Notes: generated by a model from the letters alone, not told the origin. 24,825 bases of DNA from Parachlamydiaceae bacterium (GCA_013815395.1 JACDGH010000009.1:1-24825); one strand, 5' to 3'; shown: positions 6,792 through 16,331, counted from the stretch's first letter. Numbers and translations are program-made.

Positions 6792-8366
6792 TTAAGAAGC
6801 GATTTCGATTTCGGCGTCCTCTTCTAAAATGCTTTCATCCCATGAAAAAGTGAGACCTTGCGGTAATTGTATGTGCACTGGATGAGGTGCCAGTGATTGC
6901 GCGTTTCTGTCTTGATCAATGCGTTCAAGTAATTTTAAGGCTTGAACCGTAGGTGTTTTTGACCACATTGGATTGTCTTGATGCATGATTTGAAGAAACA
7001 TTATCATTTCACTGAAAATTTGTGAAATATTTGCATTAGTTGTTAAAGCAGTAAGAGTTGATGCACTCACAACATGAGCCGCATAAAATCCAATGCCACG
7101 CAAATTAGCAGGCAATTGTCCATTTGCTTTAAGATCAGAAATGAGGCTTTCTACAATCGTCTGATCACTATCACTCCACTCCTTGATTTCTTTTAAGCTG
7201 TGTCCTTGCAATGCGTGCAGTTTTGAATTCATGATGATTTCGGCAACTACATCAGTAGAAGCAATAGCAATCTTCATAGAAGTTGGAAATGGATAATATT
7301 TTCCATTTTGATCTACAAGATGAAGTGATCCACTATCGTCCTTATGAGCCTCATTTGTGAGGGTCTGGCTCCAAACTTTTGCCTCTTTAAATTTAAGGCG
7401 TTTGACAACTGCTGCTGACAAATACGCTCTTAGTAAATCGATAGGATGTGGGTCATCCTTCGAACCAACATTTCTTAATTTACCATTTCCAAATGATCTA
7501 AAATACCCAATCAAACCAATACCTGCTGCTGGTCCCATATTTAGATTTCCCATTACATCCGAGGTTGTTTCATCCATGCAATTGGACCAGTAAGTTGCAA
7601 GGGCTTTGGAATGAAATTTACTTAGTAAGGCATCGTGAACTTTTTTGGTTAATTCTTCTAAAAGTCCAGCATCTGCATGCAGAACGTCATGACCAGACGT
7701 TTCGTGTCCTAAGGAAGACCAAGCTAAAAGGCCACCTTTTATCTGAGCTGGGGGAAGACTTACAATGGCGCATTTCATGCCAAGCAGCTGCGTTGTAGCA
7801 TCGCAGGTCCAGGTGTAAGGGCCATTTTCCGCATTTCCAAATTTTACAAGCGGTGGGATAATGCCATAAGTGGGTGGGTTAATAGGTTTGCCTGATTCTT
7901 TGCTCACGCGGGCCTCTTCGCTGATAAAACTATCATAAAGATCGCTCGCAATTTCCTGGAAAGCGTCAACGCTTGGCACGAAAACGGTATTGTGAAACAA
8001 GATTGACATGACAGCATCGGGTATGATCTGCTGTAGTGATTGAGAGAGGTCGTCTTGGGGATTTTGATTAAAAATGCGCAAGAACTGTGCTGCACCCATT
8101 TTCTGTAAAAATTGAATTAGGGGTTTCGCTGCGGCTTCTTGATAAACGTAGGGCAAGGTAGGTGTTGCCGTTTGTAGATCGGCAATTAATGTTGCGTACC
8201 CTTGTTTGTATTTATCAAATGTAGGTACAGTTGGAGAATTTGCATTTGCTTGACGCACCTCATTAATGCAATTATTTAGATTGCCAATGTCGGGCGCAGA
8301 GCCAGCATGCAAGGCTGTCGTTATGGTAAGGATGGGTAAGATAAATCGCAATGTTGATAAAGCCAT
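6792..8366 (-). CDS. Secreted zincin-like protein with HExxGH motif
   Basis: The start is set at ATG 8366: it gives a signal peptide (MALSTLRFILPILTITTALHAGSA) and has an AGAGGT ribosome site 8 bases upstream. The frame stays open to 8624, but those residues look non-coding. The mature protein is about 500 residues. GHETSGHDVLH at residues 220-230 gives H221-E222-x3-H226, the HExxGH form known from dipeptidyl peptidase III (M49) rather than the common HExxH. DETTSD (265-270) supplies a candidate third ligand, E266, 44 residues later. HDVLH (226-230) offers a further histidine. The rest is helical with no other recognised domain, and the tail is acidic. Peptidase activity is inferred from these motifs only. 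It is divergent from the Bat operon across 211 bases. The stop is followed downstream by the hairpin element at 6422-6743. Confidence 0.65.
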   Translation of the reverse strand: MALSTLRFILPILTITTALHAGSAPDIGNLNNCINEVRQANANSPTVPTFDKYKQGYATLIADLQTATPTLPYVYQEAAAKPLIQFLQKMGAAQFLRIFNQNPQDDLSQSLQQIIPDAVMSILFHNTVFVPSVDAFQEIASDLYDSFISEEARVSKESGKPINPPTYGIIPPLVKFGNAENGPYTWTCDATTQLLGMKCAIVSLPPAQIKGGLLAWSSLGHETSGHDVLHADAGLLEELTKKVHDALLSKFHSKALATYWSNCMDETTSDVMGNLNMGPAAGIGLIGYFRSFGNGKLRNVGSKDDPHPIDLLRAYLSAAVVKRLKFKEAKVWSQTLTNEAHKDDSGSLHLVDQNGKYYPFPTSMKIAIASTDVVAEIIMNSKLHALQGHSLKEIKEWSDSDQTIVESLISDLKANGQLPANLRGIGFYAAHVVSASTLTALTTNANISQIFSEMIMFLQIMHQDNPMWSKTPTVQALKLLERIDQDRNAQSLAPHPVHIQLPQGLTFSWDESILEEDAEIEIAS

Positions 8367-8577
8367 TTTTGAGACCTCTGAAGTGTTAAGTGAATTTTCT
8401 GACACTGCAATCTGTCTAAGCAGGTAGACGAAGTGTCGATAAAAAGGACTATAAAAATTTTTTATAAATTTGAAAAGCAAATTTTGTATTCGACAATTAT
8501 GCATTTCAAAGAATGCATAAAATTCACAACATGCTATAACTTTAATTTTATCACAATTCGGGTGGGGAGTGCTCTGA

Positions 8578-9708
8578 GTGGACAAGCTTGCTTTTGTTGC
8601 AGCATGCGTTTTTTTAATAGTCATTTACCTACTATGGCGGTGGAGTAGTGGTTTCGTGAAGCCACATCTTTTTTTTTCGGACGTAAAAAGTCTAATGCCT
8701 CAGCAAAAAAATTGGCGCGTAGGTCTGGCTCCTTGGATTAATTATCTAAAATGGTTAGGGCTAGCTTCATTTCTGATAGCTTTCGTCGATGCGCATCTAT
8801 TTATTAGTAAACATTCCGATAAAAACTTAGAACCGCCTAACTTACATCCTTTTCCTACAGAAGGCATTGCCATCTATTTGTTGCTTGATCAATCTGGCTC
8901 AATGTCTGAAGAAGTGCCTATTTATTCTAGTAATGGTCCAAGAAAGAGCATGACGAAAATATCATTGCTAAAGCAAGTGACTCAGCAGTTTGTTGTCGGT
9001 GATCCTGCTTTGGGATTAGCTGGAAGGTCTAATGATTTGATTGGATTGATTTCTTTTGCGCGTGGGGCCGAAGTGATGTCACCTCTCACATTAGACCATC
9101 AAGAAATTTTGAATCAATTATCTCATTTTAAAGCAGTTGCAAATCGCGATGAAGATGGTACCGCCATCGGTTATGCTATCTATAAAGCTGCAAGTCTAAT
9201 CGCCGCAACTCGTCACTATTCCCAAGAATTAGTGGGGAAAGGGAAACCTGCTTATACCATAAAAAATAGTGTGATCATCTTGGTCACGGACGGCTTACAA
9301 GATCCAAATCCTCTAGATCAAGGCAAGCGTTTGCGAAATATTGATATTCCAGATGCTGCTGCCTATGCAAAGCAACAAGGTATTCGCCTATATATCGTCA
9401 ATGTGGAACCAAAAATTACGACCGAAGAATTTGCCCCGAATCGGCGGCAGATGCAACGTGCCGCAGAGATAACCGGTGGGCAGTTATTGGTTGTCAATAA
9501 CACTACAAATCTGGAAGATATTTATCAAGAAATTGATCGTTTGGAAAAAAGCGAGCTGCCAACGCCTTTTCAAAAGGATTTTAACAAGAAAGATCGGCCG
9601 GATATTTATCGACGTGTGTCGTTGTATCCTTTTTTAATTGCTCTTGGGTTGTTTTTTCTATTAGGTGGAATAATCTTGGAATCGACTCTTTTTAGGAGGA
9701 TCCCATGA
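8578..9708 (+). CDS. batA: BatA-like von Willebrand A membrane protein
   Basis: First gene of a five-gene aerotolerance-type operon. The 376-residue protein has a membrane helix at residues 4-21, a second at about 54-75, a von Willebrand A domain at about 97-310, and a C-terminal helix at about 350-372. The metal-binding MIDAS site is complete: D104-Q-S106-G-S108, the threonine in DEDGTAIGYA, and the aspartate in VTDGLQD. Bat proteins are inner-membrane proteins with the domain facing the periplasm; in Bacteroides and Leptospira the operon is linked to oxidative-stress tolerance, though the mechanism is unsettled. The start is GTG 8578, preceded by GGGGAG at a suitable distance. The stop overlaps the ATG of the next gene by 4 bases (ATGA). 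Confidence 0.85.
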   Translation: MDKLAFVAACVFLIVIYLLWRWSSGFVKPHLFFSDVKSLMPQQKNWRVGLAPWINYLKWLGLASFLIAFVDAHLFISKHSDKNLEPPNLHPFPTEGIAIYLLLDQSGSMSEEVPIYSSNGPRKSMTKISLLKQVTQQFVVGDPALGLAGRSNDLIGLISFARGAEVMSPLTLDHQEILNQLSHFKAVANRDEDGTAIGYAIYKAASLIAATRHYSQELVGKGKPAYTIKNSVIILVTDGLQDPNPLDQGKRLRNIDIPDAAAYAKQQGIRLYIVNVEPKITTEEFAPNRRQMQRAAEITGGQLLVVNNTTNLEDIYQEIDRLEKSELPTPFQKDFNKKDRPDIYRRVSLYPFLIALGLFFLLGGIILESTLFRRIP

Positions 9709-10814
9709 GGTGGCGTGCAATTCATTATGATTGGCCTGAGATTTCTCTACTTCTTTTTGTTGTGTTGTTTTTGTTTGCGGCATTTGCTTCGCTTTACAGT
9801 TATCGACAAAATAAGCTAGCTGCTCTGGCTGATCAGCGCCTGTTAGCATTCATTCAAGAACCTAGACGCAGTTTGCCTTTTTGGGTTAAGTCGCTGCTCT
9901 TTTGTGCCGCATGGATATTTGGGGTATTGGCATTGATGCAACCTAAGGGCAACGGCCGTTATCCGATCTCAATTTCAGAGCAATTAAACAATGCAGCTAA
10001 GACTCAAACGGTTCGACAAATGAAACAGGATATTGTATTTCTTATAGACGCCTCAGATTCGATGAACGTGGCAGATACGCAAACAGGTAAAACAAGGTTA
10101 AATGAAGCTAAGGAAATTGTGGAAGAAATTGTTAGTAGGTTGCAGGGGCAAAATGCGGCCCTTTTGGCGTTTACTTCGAAAACCATGCAATTAGTCCCTC
10201 TTACAACAGATTATTTATTTACGCGCTTAATGTTGCGGCAGCTCTCGATTAATGAGGGAGAAACTGCCGGCACAGATTTGCTTCAAGCACTAATACGGGT
10301 AGATGAGCTGTTTGTTACTAATGATACTCAAGGGCAAACTACCCTCATCATGCTTACAGACGGAGGAGATACCCATCTGGAGTCGTTACAGGGCAAAGAA
10401 CGGGAAGAATACATGCAAAAAATCGTTAACACTGTTCGAAATGTAAATACCAAAAAATTACAAGTTTATGTTGTGGGCTTAGGTTCTTTGCAGGGAAAAG
10501 AAATCCCTGGGGTCACTTTTAAGGGCCATGCTGTAGTCTCAGGGCTTAATGAAGATTTGCTGCGGAAAATTAGTCGAGCTACAAATGGAGAAATTTTCTT
10601 AAGTAATAAAATGACAACGTTGCAAACTGCCGATGGCATACTTGAAGATTTAAAAGCCAATCTACAGTTTCAAGAAAAGATAATTACTTCGCGTATAGAG
10701 CCTAATCAAGATGAATTGGTCTATGATCTCTATTATCAAATCCCTTTAGGACTTGGAATTATAGTTTTGAGCCTAGCTTTACTGCTTCCAGAAACACGCC
10801 GTAAATTGAGTTAA
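9705..10814 (+). CDS. batB: BatB-like von Willebrand A membrane protein
   Basis: The 369-residue protein has two membrane helices near the N-terminus (about 12-32 and 60-78), a von Willebrand A domain at about 108-330 and a C-terminal helix at about 343-362. MIDAS residues are present: D115-A-S117-D-S119, the threonine in GETAGTDLLQA, and the aspartate of MLTDGGDTH. It is a paralogue of the upstream gene and probably pairs with it in one envelope complex. An AGGAGGA ribosome site lies inside the end of batA, and the start overlaps the batA stop (ATGA), a strong sign of coupled translation. The stop TAA shares its last base with the next ATG. Confidence 0.87.
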   Translation: MRWRAIHYDWPEISLLLFVVLFLFAAFASLYSYRQNKLAALADQRLLAFIQEPRRSLPFWVKSLLFCAAWIFGVLALMQPKGNGRYPISISEQLNNAAKTQTVRQMKQDIVFLIDASDSMNVADTQTGKTRLNEAKEIVEEIVSRLQGQNAALLAFTSKTMQLVPLTTDYLFTRLMLRQLSINEGETAGTDLLQALIRVDELFVTNDTQGQTTLIMLTDGGDTHLESLQGKEREEYMQKIVNTVRNVNTKKLQVYVVGLGSLQGKEIPGVTFKGHAVVSGLNEDLLRKISRATNGEIFLSNKMTTLQTADGILEDLKANLQFQEKIITSRIEPNQDELVYDLYYQIPLGLGIIVLSLALLLPETRRKLS

Positions 10815-12763
10815 TGATGATAGATATATGTAATTCACATCTTAAATATTCAATGCATGTGCTTAGCATCATTTTTGGAGGCATTTGCATGAGTGGCTAT
10901 ACTCAAGATGCAGAATCTCAACAGCGAGAGGCGCGTCTATATTTTGATGCTGGGGATTTCAATAACGCTATAAAACAGTATCAGAGGATGCTTGAAGATT
11001 CATTAAAGCCTTGGCAGCGTGCGGTTGTAACTTATAATTTGGGGACAACTAAGTTAGGTTGCATGCAGGCCGAAGTTGAGAGATTGCTTAGCAATGAGAA
11101 ACTACAAAAAACTCCCACCTGTGGCATAGAAATAGAAAAATGGAATGAACTTTTGCAAATTTTTCGATCGATCAGTCTAATAGATTCTCCTATTTTGTTA
11201 GATTACCGTTTACATCTAAACATGGAGCTAACTCAATTGCTAATGGCCAAGATGAAATTGGAGGCGGTTGAAAGCCATGTAAATGCCTCTCTTGAAGATT
11301 ACAATGCTATTTTGCATATGTTGCATGAGGCTGTTGGAGGAATTAAAGAAGTCAAGAGATCTTGGTGCCAACTATCGAAAGCAGAGGGAGTTGCAACTTG
11401 TAGCCCTTCGATCGAGTCTAATGAAATTGAAGCCGAATTAAAGCGGCAATATGCACAGGTACTTCAGCATATTTATAATTTTATGCTGAGACATCCTTCA
11501 GCAGAGCAAGGTAGTATTACTCTTCTAACAGGTATTAAGGCAGTCTTAAAGCATGTAAATTTTTTAATTGAACATCAAATTGATGATCATTTGAGCATTG
11601 GTTATTTAAAGTTATTTCAACAGCAAGATTATAGCTGGTTGCCGGTTTGGAAAAGCATTAATGAACTGCTTACTAATGATGAAAATAAGGAAAAGCGCAT
11701 TGTATTTCAAAAAGCTTTAAAAAGTTTTACGCTTGGCCTTGATTACATGGGAAGTCGCAATTACCCAGACAGTCAAGAAGCTTTTAAGAAAAGCCTGAGG
11801 GAATTGAATGAATTTATTTTACTTGTTTTTGTAAACAAAGCTGCTGATGAAATTGTGCAAAAGATTCTCATTCAATATACTTTTACTTTATTGAATGAAC
11901 CCCTTCAAAATCTATCGTTGCAATCTTTAATAGAGATGCAAGCGCTACTAAAAGAGCCTTTAGAGAAATTAAAGAATGAAAATTTGAATCTAATTTTTAA
12001 AAAATCGCAAGTTTCTTTGACTAATGCTGTAGAATTGTTGCAAAGTAGTCAGCCTATCCAATCCCGAATCTATACTGAAGAGGCGGGGCATCGGATGAAA
12101 TTGCTTGCGCAAAATTTAAATCATTCGAAAAAAAATCCTAAGATAATTTTAAAGCAAATGATTGAAAATCAAGAATATGCTTTGCTAATTGATCGTCTTA
12201 GGTTAAGTATAGAAGAAACTGAATCTTTAGCACCTCATTTAAATGAAGTTATTCATGTGGCACAATCTCAAACCTTTCAATCCTCTGAGGACTTTTATCA
12301 ATCTATTATTCTTCAACAAAAAGAAGATTCCCAGTCTTTAAAAGGAAATGAGAATTTACAAATTCCTTGGGATGAAGTGCTGACTTCTTTTGAAGAAGGC
12401 GCGAGATTGGCAAAACAATCTGAAAAATTGCTCGCCACACCTAGCTCTGAAGAGCGCAGTCGCGCGATCCTTTTACAAGAAAAAACTCTTGAGGTTTGGA
12501 AAGAAGCACTTGCTAAAATGCAAAAAAAGAAAAAATCTGACATAAAGCAGAAAGAAGAGCAGCAATTATCAGATGAGCAATCTGCCGAAGATAATGAACA
12601 GCAGCCTCAACCAGATCAGTCTAAGAAAGAAAAATCGAAGCAAGAAACTGGCGGCTCTTCCATTAATGATGTGCTTCAATCGTTACAGGAAATGGAAAAT
12701 GATGATCGCAGCAAACCTTATTTTAAACCTTCTGCTAATAAGGGAGTGGAACGACCATGGTAA
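10814..12763 (+). CDS. Large TPR protein in the BatC position
   Basis: The 649-residue protein has an N-terminal hydrophobic stretch (about residues 13-30, YSMHVLSIIFGGICMSGYTQ) that may be a signal peptide. A tetratricopeptide unit follows at about residues 38-80 (EARLYFDAGDFNNAIKQYQRML), then a long helical body with another TPR-like stretch, and a very charged Lys/Glu/Gln tail (about 575-630). BatC proteins elsewhere are usually much shorter TPR proteins, so the assignment rests on position between batB and batD and on the N-terminal repeat; the middle is not recognised. TPR modules mediate protein binding and here would tie the BatA/BatB pair to partners. It starts one base inside the batB stop and ends 7 bases inside batD. 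Confidence 0.65.
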   Translation: MMIDICNSHLKYSMHVLSIIFGGICMSGYTQDAESQQREARLYFDAGDFNNAIKQYQRMLEDSLKPWQRAVVTYNLGTTKLGCMQAEVERLLSNEKLQKTPTCGIEIEKWNELLQIFRSISLIDSPILLDYRLHLNMELTQLLMAKMKLEAVESHVNASLEDYNAILHMLHEAVGGIKEVKRSWCQLSKAEGVATCSPSIESNEIEAELKRQYAQVLQHIYNFMLRHPSAEQGSITLLTGIKAVLKHVNFLIEHQIDDHLSIGYLKLFQQQDYSWLPVWKSINELLTNDENKEKRIVFQKALKSFTLGLDYMGSRNYPDSQEAFKKSLRELNEFILLVFVNKAADEIVQKILIQYTFTLLNEPLQNLSLQSLIEMQALLKEPLEKLKNENLNLIFKKSQVSLTNAVELLQSSQPIQSRIYTEEAGHRMKLLAQNLNHSKKNPKIILKQMIENQEYALLIDRLRLSIEETESLAPHLNEVIHVAQSQTFQSSEDFYQSIILQQKEDSQSLKGNENLQIPWDEVLTSFEEGARLAKQSEKLLATPSSEERSRAILLQEKTLEVWKEALAKMQKKKKSDIKQKEEQQLSDEQSAEDNEQQPQPDQSKKEKSKQETGGSSINDVLQSLQEMENDDRSKPYFKPSANKGVERPW

Positions 12764-14640
12764 ATAAAATTCTCGCCTATGTCTTTATACTTCTGATGCC
12801 TCTATCCCTTCAGGCAGATTTTGCCAATAGTGATAATTTTGTAACGGCAAATATAGATGAAAACAATTCTTATGCAAACCAACCCCTTAGTGGTACTTTT
12901 ACGGTTACGCATGATCAAAATAATGCCGTAGATACCTCTTCCTTCGTTCTCGGCACTAATTCCATCAAGGTTGAATTCGTCCAAAATGTCAAAATTTCAT
13001 CAAACTCTCCTATTGTTATCTCCTATTACAAATTTCAAATGCCTGCAAAACCAGCTGGACTGTACATGCTTCCGGAAGCATCGGTTAAAATTGCTGGTAA
13101 GCAATACCGTTCAATTATGTCCTCTTATGAAGTGAAAGGGGAGAGTAATAATGGGGCAAATTCGAACTCTGTATCTCCGGCGCCTTCTTTTGCCCCATCA
13201 TCAAGTTCTAACTCAGCTCCCAAGCCTGCTTCTCCTACGGATCCTTCTATGCCACCTTCTAAAATTATCCTTAAGCTAGAAGCGGATACAGGCGTTAAGA
13301 AAGCGCTATACCCGCGACAAAAAACAAAGTTTACTTATCGGTATTTTTATAATACCAATATTAGCCTCGTTACCGAACAACTACCCTTACTTGATGCCGA
13401 AGGTTTTTTGAAATTTGGTGATAAAGAAGTAAAAGATTCTACCGAAAATAATATGTCTGTACGTGAAATTTCTCAAATGGTGGAAGCAATTAAACCAGGT
13501 ACATTCACCTTTGGTCCATCAATTATTGAAGGATATGCCTACACCGAAAATGGCTCAGGAAAGCCTGTTTATTCCTCATCAAAGCTTGTATCTGAAGTAC
13601 CTGCGATCACGTTAACTGTAAAGACTTTTCCAGAGGAAGGAAAGCCGCCCTCATTTAATGGCTCTATTGGCGAATTTGATTTTAGAACTACTTTGTCTTC
13701 TTCACCTGATATTTTTATAGGAGATGAGATCAGTTTAAATGTAGATATTTCCGGCAAGAGTGACGTCAAAGATGTTTTTCTACCAGAGATTAGTAAGCAA
13801 CCTGGATTTTCTGGCTTTTTTAGAATGAGCGATCTGCCTCCGGTGGGCACAGTGAAGGGAGATACCAAGAATTTTGTGGTTTCTATGCGACCTACTGCAG
13901 AAGTAAAAGAAATCCCAAGTATTGAATTTTCCTTCTTTAATCCGGAAACTGAACAATTTACTGTTTTGAATAGCAAGCCCATTCCTATTAATGTAATATC
14001 TGCCATGGAAAAGCCTAAAACACCTTTAAAGGAAGAAAAATCGCCCAAAAAGGAAAGCACCTCTAATAAAGAAAACCCCTTGAGCCCCGTAAAACCTTCA
14101 GAGTCCACAGAAAACCTAAAAAATTCAGTTCCGCCTAACTCATCCGTTAATCAAGTGGCTAAAAACTATTTGCCGAATCCTATTGAAATTCAAGCTAACT
14201 ACAGTTTGCAAACGGCCGACTTATACAATAAGATCTTTGGTTCATGGCTAGTCTTGGGTATGATCCCTTTCGGATTGGCCCTTTTGTTTTATCAAATTAC
14301 TTTGCGTGATTACTTGGATAGAATAAGAAATCAGATTAATCCAGAAACAAGCCAGGATCTCTATACAGAATTTCTAAAACAAAATAAAGGTTCTTCTCGC
14401 TATTACGAATTGCTGAATAGATCTTTGAAGTTGAAGCTTGTTGAGCTTGGAGAAATCAATGAATTGGGCATTTCTACTGAAAGTTTGGCCGGTACAGGAG
14501 CAAGTGGAGAAGTGCGCGCATTTTTGAATGATGTTGAAGAAAAGCGTTTTTCACGTGACGGCAAGTTAAATCCTGTGGCCTTAGAGGCCACAGCACAAAC
14601 GTTGATAGAACATCTAAACCAAATAGGGAAACAATTATGA
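12757..14640 (+). CDS. batD: BatD-like envelope protein
   Basis: The 627-residue protein has a signal peptide (MVNKILAYVFILLMPLSLQA), a beta-rich periplasmic region, a Pro/Ser-rich spacer at about residues 137-165, a further beta domain, a second Pro/Lys/Ser-rich spacer at about 420-465, one transmembrane helix at about 489-512, and a cytoplasmic helical tail of about 115 residues. This matches the BatD (oxygen-tolerance protein) family in layout and in its place after the TPR gene. BatD is thought to be the large periplasmic part of the Bat complex. The ATG at 12757 overlaps the previous stop by 7 bases with GGGAGTGG ahead of it, and its own stop overlaps the next ATG (ATGA). Confidence 0.8.
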   Translation: MVNKILAYVFILLMPLSLQADFANSDNFVTANIDENNSYANQPLSGTFTVTHDQNNAVDTSSFVLGTNSIKVEFVQNVKISSNSPIVISYYKFQMPAKPAGLYMLPEASVKIAGKQYRSIMSSYEVKGESNNGANSNSVSPAPSFAPSSSSNSAPKPASPTDPSMPPSKIILKLEADTGVKKALYPRQKTKFTYRYFYNTNISLVTEQLPLLDAEGFLKFGDKEVKDSTENNMSVREISQMVEAIKPGTFTFGPSIIEGYAYTENGSGKPVYSSSKLVSEVPAITLTVKTFPEEGKPPSFNGSIGEFDFRTTLSSSPDIFIGDEISLNVDISGKSDVKDVFLPEISKQPGFSGFFRMSDLPPVGTVKGDTKNFVVSMRPTAEVKEIPSIEFSFFNPETEQFTVLNSKPIPINVISAMEKPKTPLKEEKSPKKESTSNKENPLSPVKPSESTENLKNSVPPNSSVNQVAKNYLPNPIEIQANYSLQTADLYNKIFGSWLVLGMIPFGLALLFYQITLRDYLDRIRNQINPETSQDLYTEFLKQNKGSSRYYELLNRSLKLKLVELGEINELGISTESLAGTGASGEVRAFLNDVEEKRFSRDGKLNPVALEATAQTLIEHLNQIGKQL

Positions 14641-15452
14641 AACTAGCAATCCCTTACCGCATTAGCGTGCCATTGGTTTTATGTGCTTTAGTGATCATTA
14701 TTGTTTTGATGTTATTTCTCATAAGGCAAGATGATCCTCGTCTGGCTGATGCCGACAACAGTTATCGGCGCGGAGAAGAAGCTAAAACTATATCAGATAG
14801 GAAAGTGGCTTTTAATGAATCATTGCAGATTTATCAGGAGCTAGAAAAAGAATATCATCCTAATTTTGGTAGCGGCAGGTTATATTATAACATCGGAAAC
14901 ACCTATTTCCAACTTGAAGAATATCCTTGGGCAATATTCAACTATTTGCGTGCTCAAAAGCTTATGCCCAGGAATGAAAAGGTGATTTCAAATTTAGGTA
15001 TTGCGCAAGAAAAATTATCGATTGAGAAAACAAACAATAAAAGTACTGCTTTTTCTAAAGTGTTCTTCTTTTATACTTATTTATCCTTACCTGAACGCTT
15101 GCAAGTTTTCTTTTTGTTTAGTCTATTGGCCTTCGTTCTCACTTCGGCAGTGCTATGGTTTTCAAATTCATGGTTAAAACGAGCGATGTGGATCTCTCTT
15201 TTACTCTTAGGCATTTCTGTATTAAGTCTGGCCTATTCACAATATTTTGAACCTGTTCGTGCTGTACTTGTTCAAGCTAGTGATCTCTATCGCGATGGCG
15301 GCACTGAGTATGCCAAAGTAGGTGAGGCTCCTTTGGAGGCAGGCACAGAAGTGGAAGTTATTAGCAGTTTGCCCAATGGGAAATGGCTAAAAATTGTCAC
15401 TCCTAAAGGCGATCCAGGTTTCGTGCCGGGTGAAACCATTCGCATTTTATAG
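14637..15452 (+). CDS. batE: BatE-like TPR and SH3-domain membrane protein
   Basis: Last gene of the Bat operon. The 271-residue protein has an N-terminal membrane helix at about 9-28, TPR units at about 45-130 (LYYNIGNTYFQLEEYPWAIFNYLRAQKLMPRNEKVISNLGIAQ), two adjacent membrane helices at about 155-205, and a C-terminal bacterial SH3 domain at about 212-271 (VEVISSLPNGKWLKIVTPKGDPGFVP). TPR, paired helices, then SH3 is the layout of BatE. The SH3 part may bind peptidoglycan or a partner protein on the outer face. The start overlaps the batD stop (ATGA). No clear intrinsic terminator follows; the 120 bases after it are AT-rich and hold the promoter region of the next gene. Confidence 0.75.
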   Translation: MKLAIPYRISVPLVLCALVIIIVLMLFLIRQDDPRLADADNSYRRGEEAKTISDRKVAFNESLQIYQELEKEYHPNFGSGRLYYNIGNTYFQLEEYPWAIFNYLRAQKLMPRNEKVISNLGIAQEKLSIEKTNNKSTAFSKVFFFYTYLSLPERLQVFFLFSLLAFVLTSAVLWFSNSWLKRAMWISLLLLGISVLSLAYSQYFEPVRAVLVQASDLYRDGGTEYAKVGEAPLEAGTEVEVISSLPNGKWLKIVTPKGDPGFVPGETIRIL

Positions 15453-15575
15453 AAAAAGTGAACAAATGATCAGAACTACTTTTATTTATTTCTTAATAAT
15501 ATATTAATCTTATCTTAATAATAATAGCTTATATTTTTCATTTTTGATTAACTCTAATAAATGAGGAGAAGAATA

Positions 15576-16262
15576 ATGAATCGTATAACTACATTAGCAA
15601 GTGGAACAGTTGGACTGGTTAGTGGGGCCGTAGGCATGGCTATGCCTATGACATTAGGAATGTCTCCCCTTAATTCATTTGCGACTGGCGCTACTATGGC
15701 AGTAGGTGTCGGACTTACATGTTACCAATTATGGCATGGGTGCGGACAAAAATATCTCGCCGGATATTTGGCCAAGCAAGTTGATTCTGTCTTTAAAGCC
15801 AACCGAGAATCGATTCATCAGGTAGTGGAAGAATCAATTAAGAGTAAATTGCCTCAGATCCTAACCTCAAATTCTTTAGCTGATGTTGCAGTCAAATCTA
15901 TTATAAATTCACGCCTCGATAATTATTCAACAGATCCTCAAATAGTTCGAAAAATTCTAGATGATTTAGACCGCCGCGTCCCTTATGAAAATAATGATCT
16001 TCTCAGAGCGTTTGTTAATCAAGCTACAAATTCTATACTTGAGGCAAAATGCTCTGGTTGCTACACCCCCCTTCAACCTATTTTAAGAAAGCCACTGAAA
16101 AGAATCGTCGCTATATCGATGGCTAATTTTTTAAAGAAAACTACCGAGGTAGGAGTTGCCAAAGCTAGAGAAAGTTATATAGGAAATGCTGTGAATGCAG
16201 TAGAAAACTACTTTCAAACCGATTTTAATAAAACTTTGAATTGGGGTTTAGGTTTAGTCTAG
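15576..16262 (+). CDS. Hypothetical membrane protein with Inc-like double hydrophobic segment
   Basis: The start is set at ATG 15576, because GAGGAGAAG lies at the right distance before it; an ATG at 15561 in the same frame overlaps that ribosome site. The 228-residue protein has a Gly-rich bilobed hydrophobic segment at about residues 4-48: TLASGTVGLVSGAVGMAMP, a short turn with MSPLNS, then FATGATMAVGVGLTCYQLW. A soluble, mostly helical domain follows. Two closely spaced helices with a short hairpin are the mark of chlamydial inclusion-membrane (Inc) proteins, which are placed in the host vacuole membrane by type III secretion. That assignment is an inference from hydropathy alone. An AT-rich region (15490-15560) precedes it and a strong bidirectional terminator follows at 16332. 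Confidence 0.6.
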   Translation: MNRITTLASGTVGLVSGAVGMAMPMTLGMSPLNSFATGATMAVGVGLTCYQLWHGCGQKYLAGYLAKQVDSVFKANRESIHQVVEESIKSKLPQILTSNSLADVAVKSIINSRLDNYSTDPQIVRKILDDLDRRVPYENNDLLRAFVNQATNSILEAKCSGCYTPLQPILRKPLKRIVAISMANFLKKTTEVGVAKARESYIGNAVNAVENYFQTDFNKTLNWGLGLV

Positions 16263-16331
16263 GAATCGAAAATGTTAGCTGATGATATAAAGTTTCAATC
16301 CATTCCTTTTCGGAATATCTTAATAAAAAAA

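Noticed and set aside
8367..8624. N-terminal extension of the zincin gene to 8624
   Set aside because: The added 86 residues have no domain and would hide the clear signal peptide. ATG 8366 has the good ribosome site, and the extension overlaps the start of batA.
13569..14108. Long open frame antisense to batD (179 codons)
   Set aside because: It lies wholly within a well-supported gene, lacks a ribosome site and has no recognisable domain. It arises from the codon use of batD.
14521..14570. A CACGTGA string as a parS half-site for ParB
   Set aside because: It is not a full 16-bp palindrome and lies inside the batD coding sequence.
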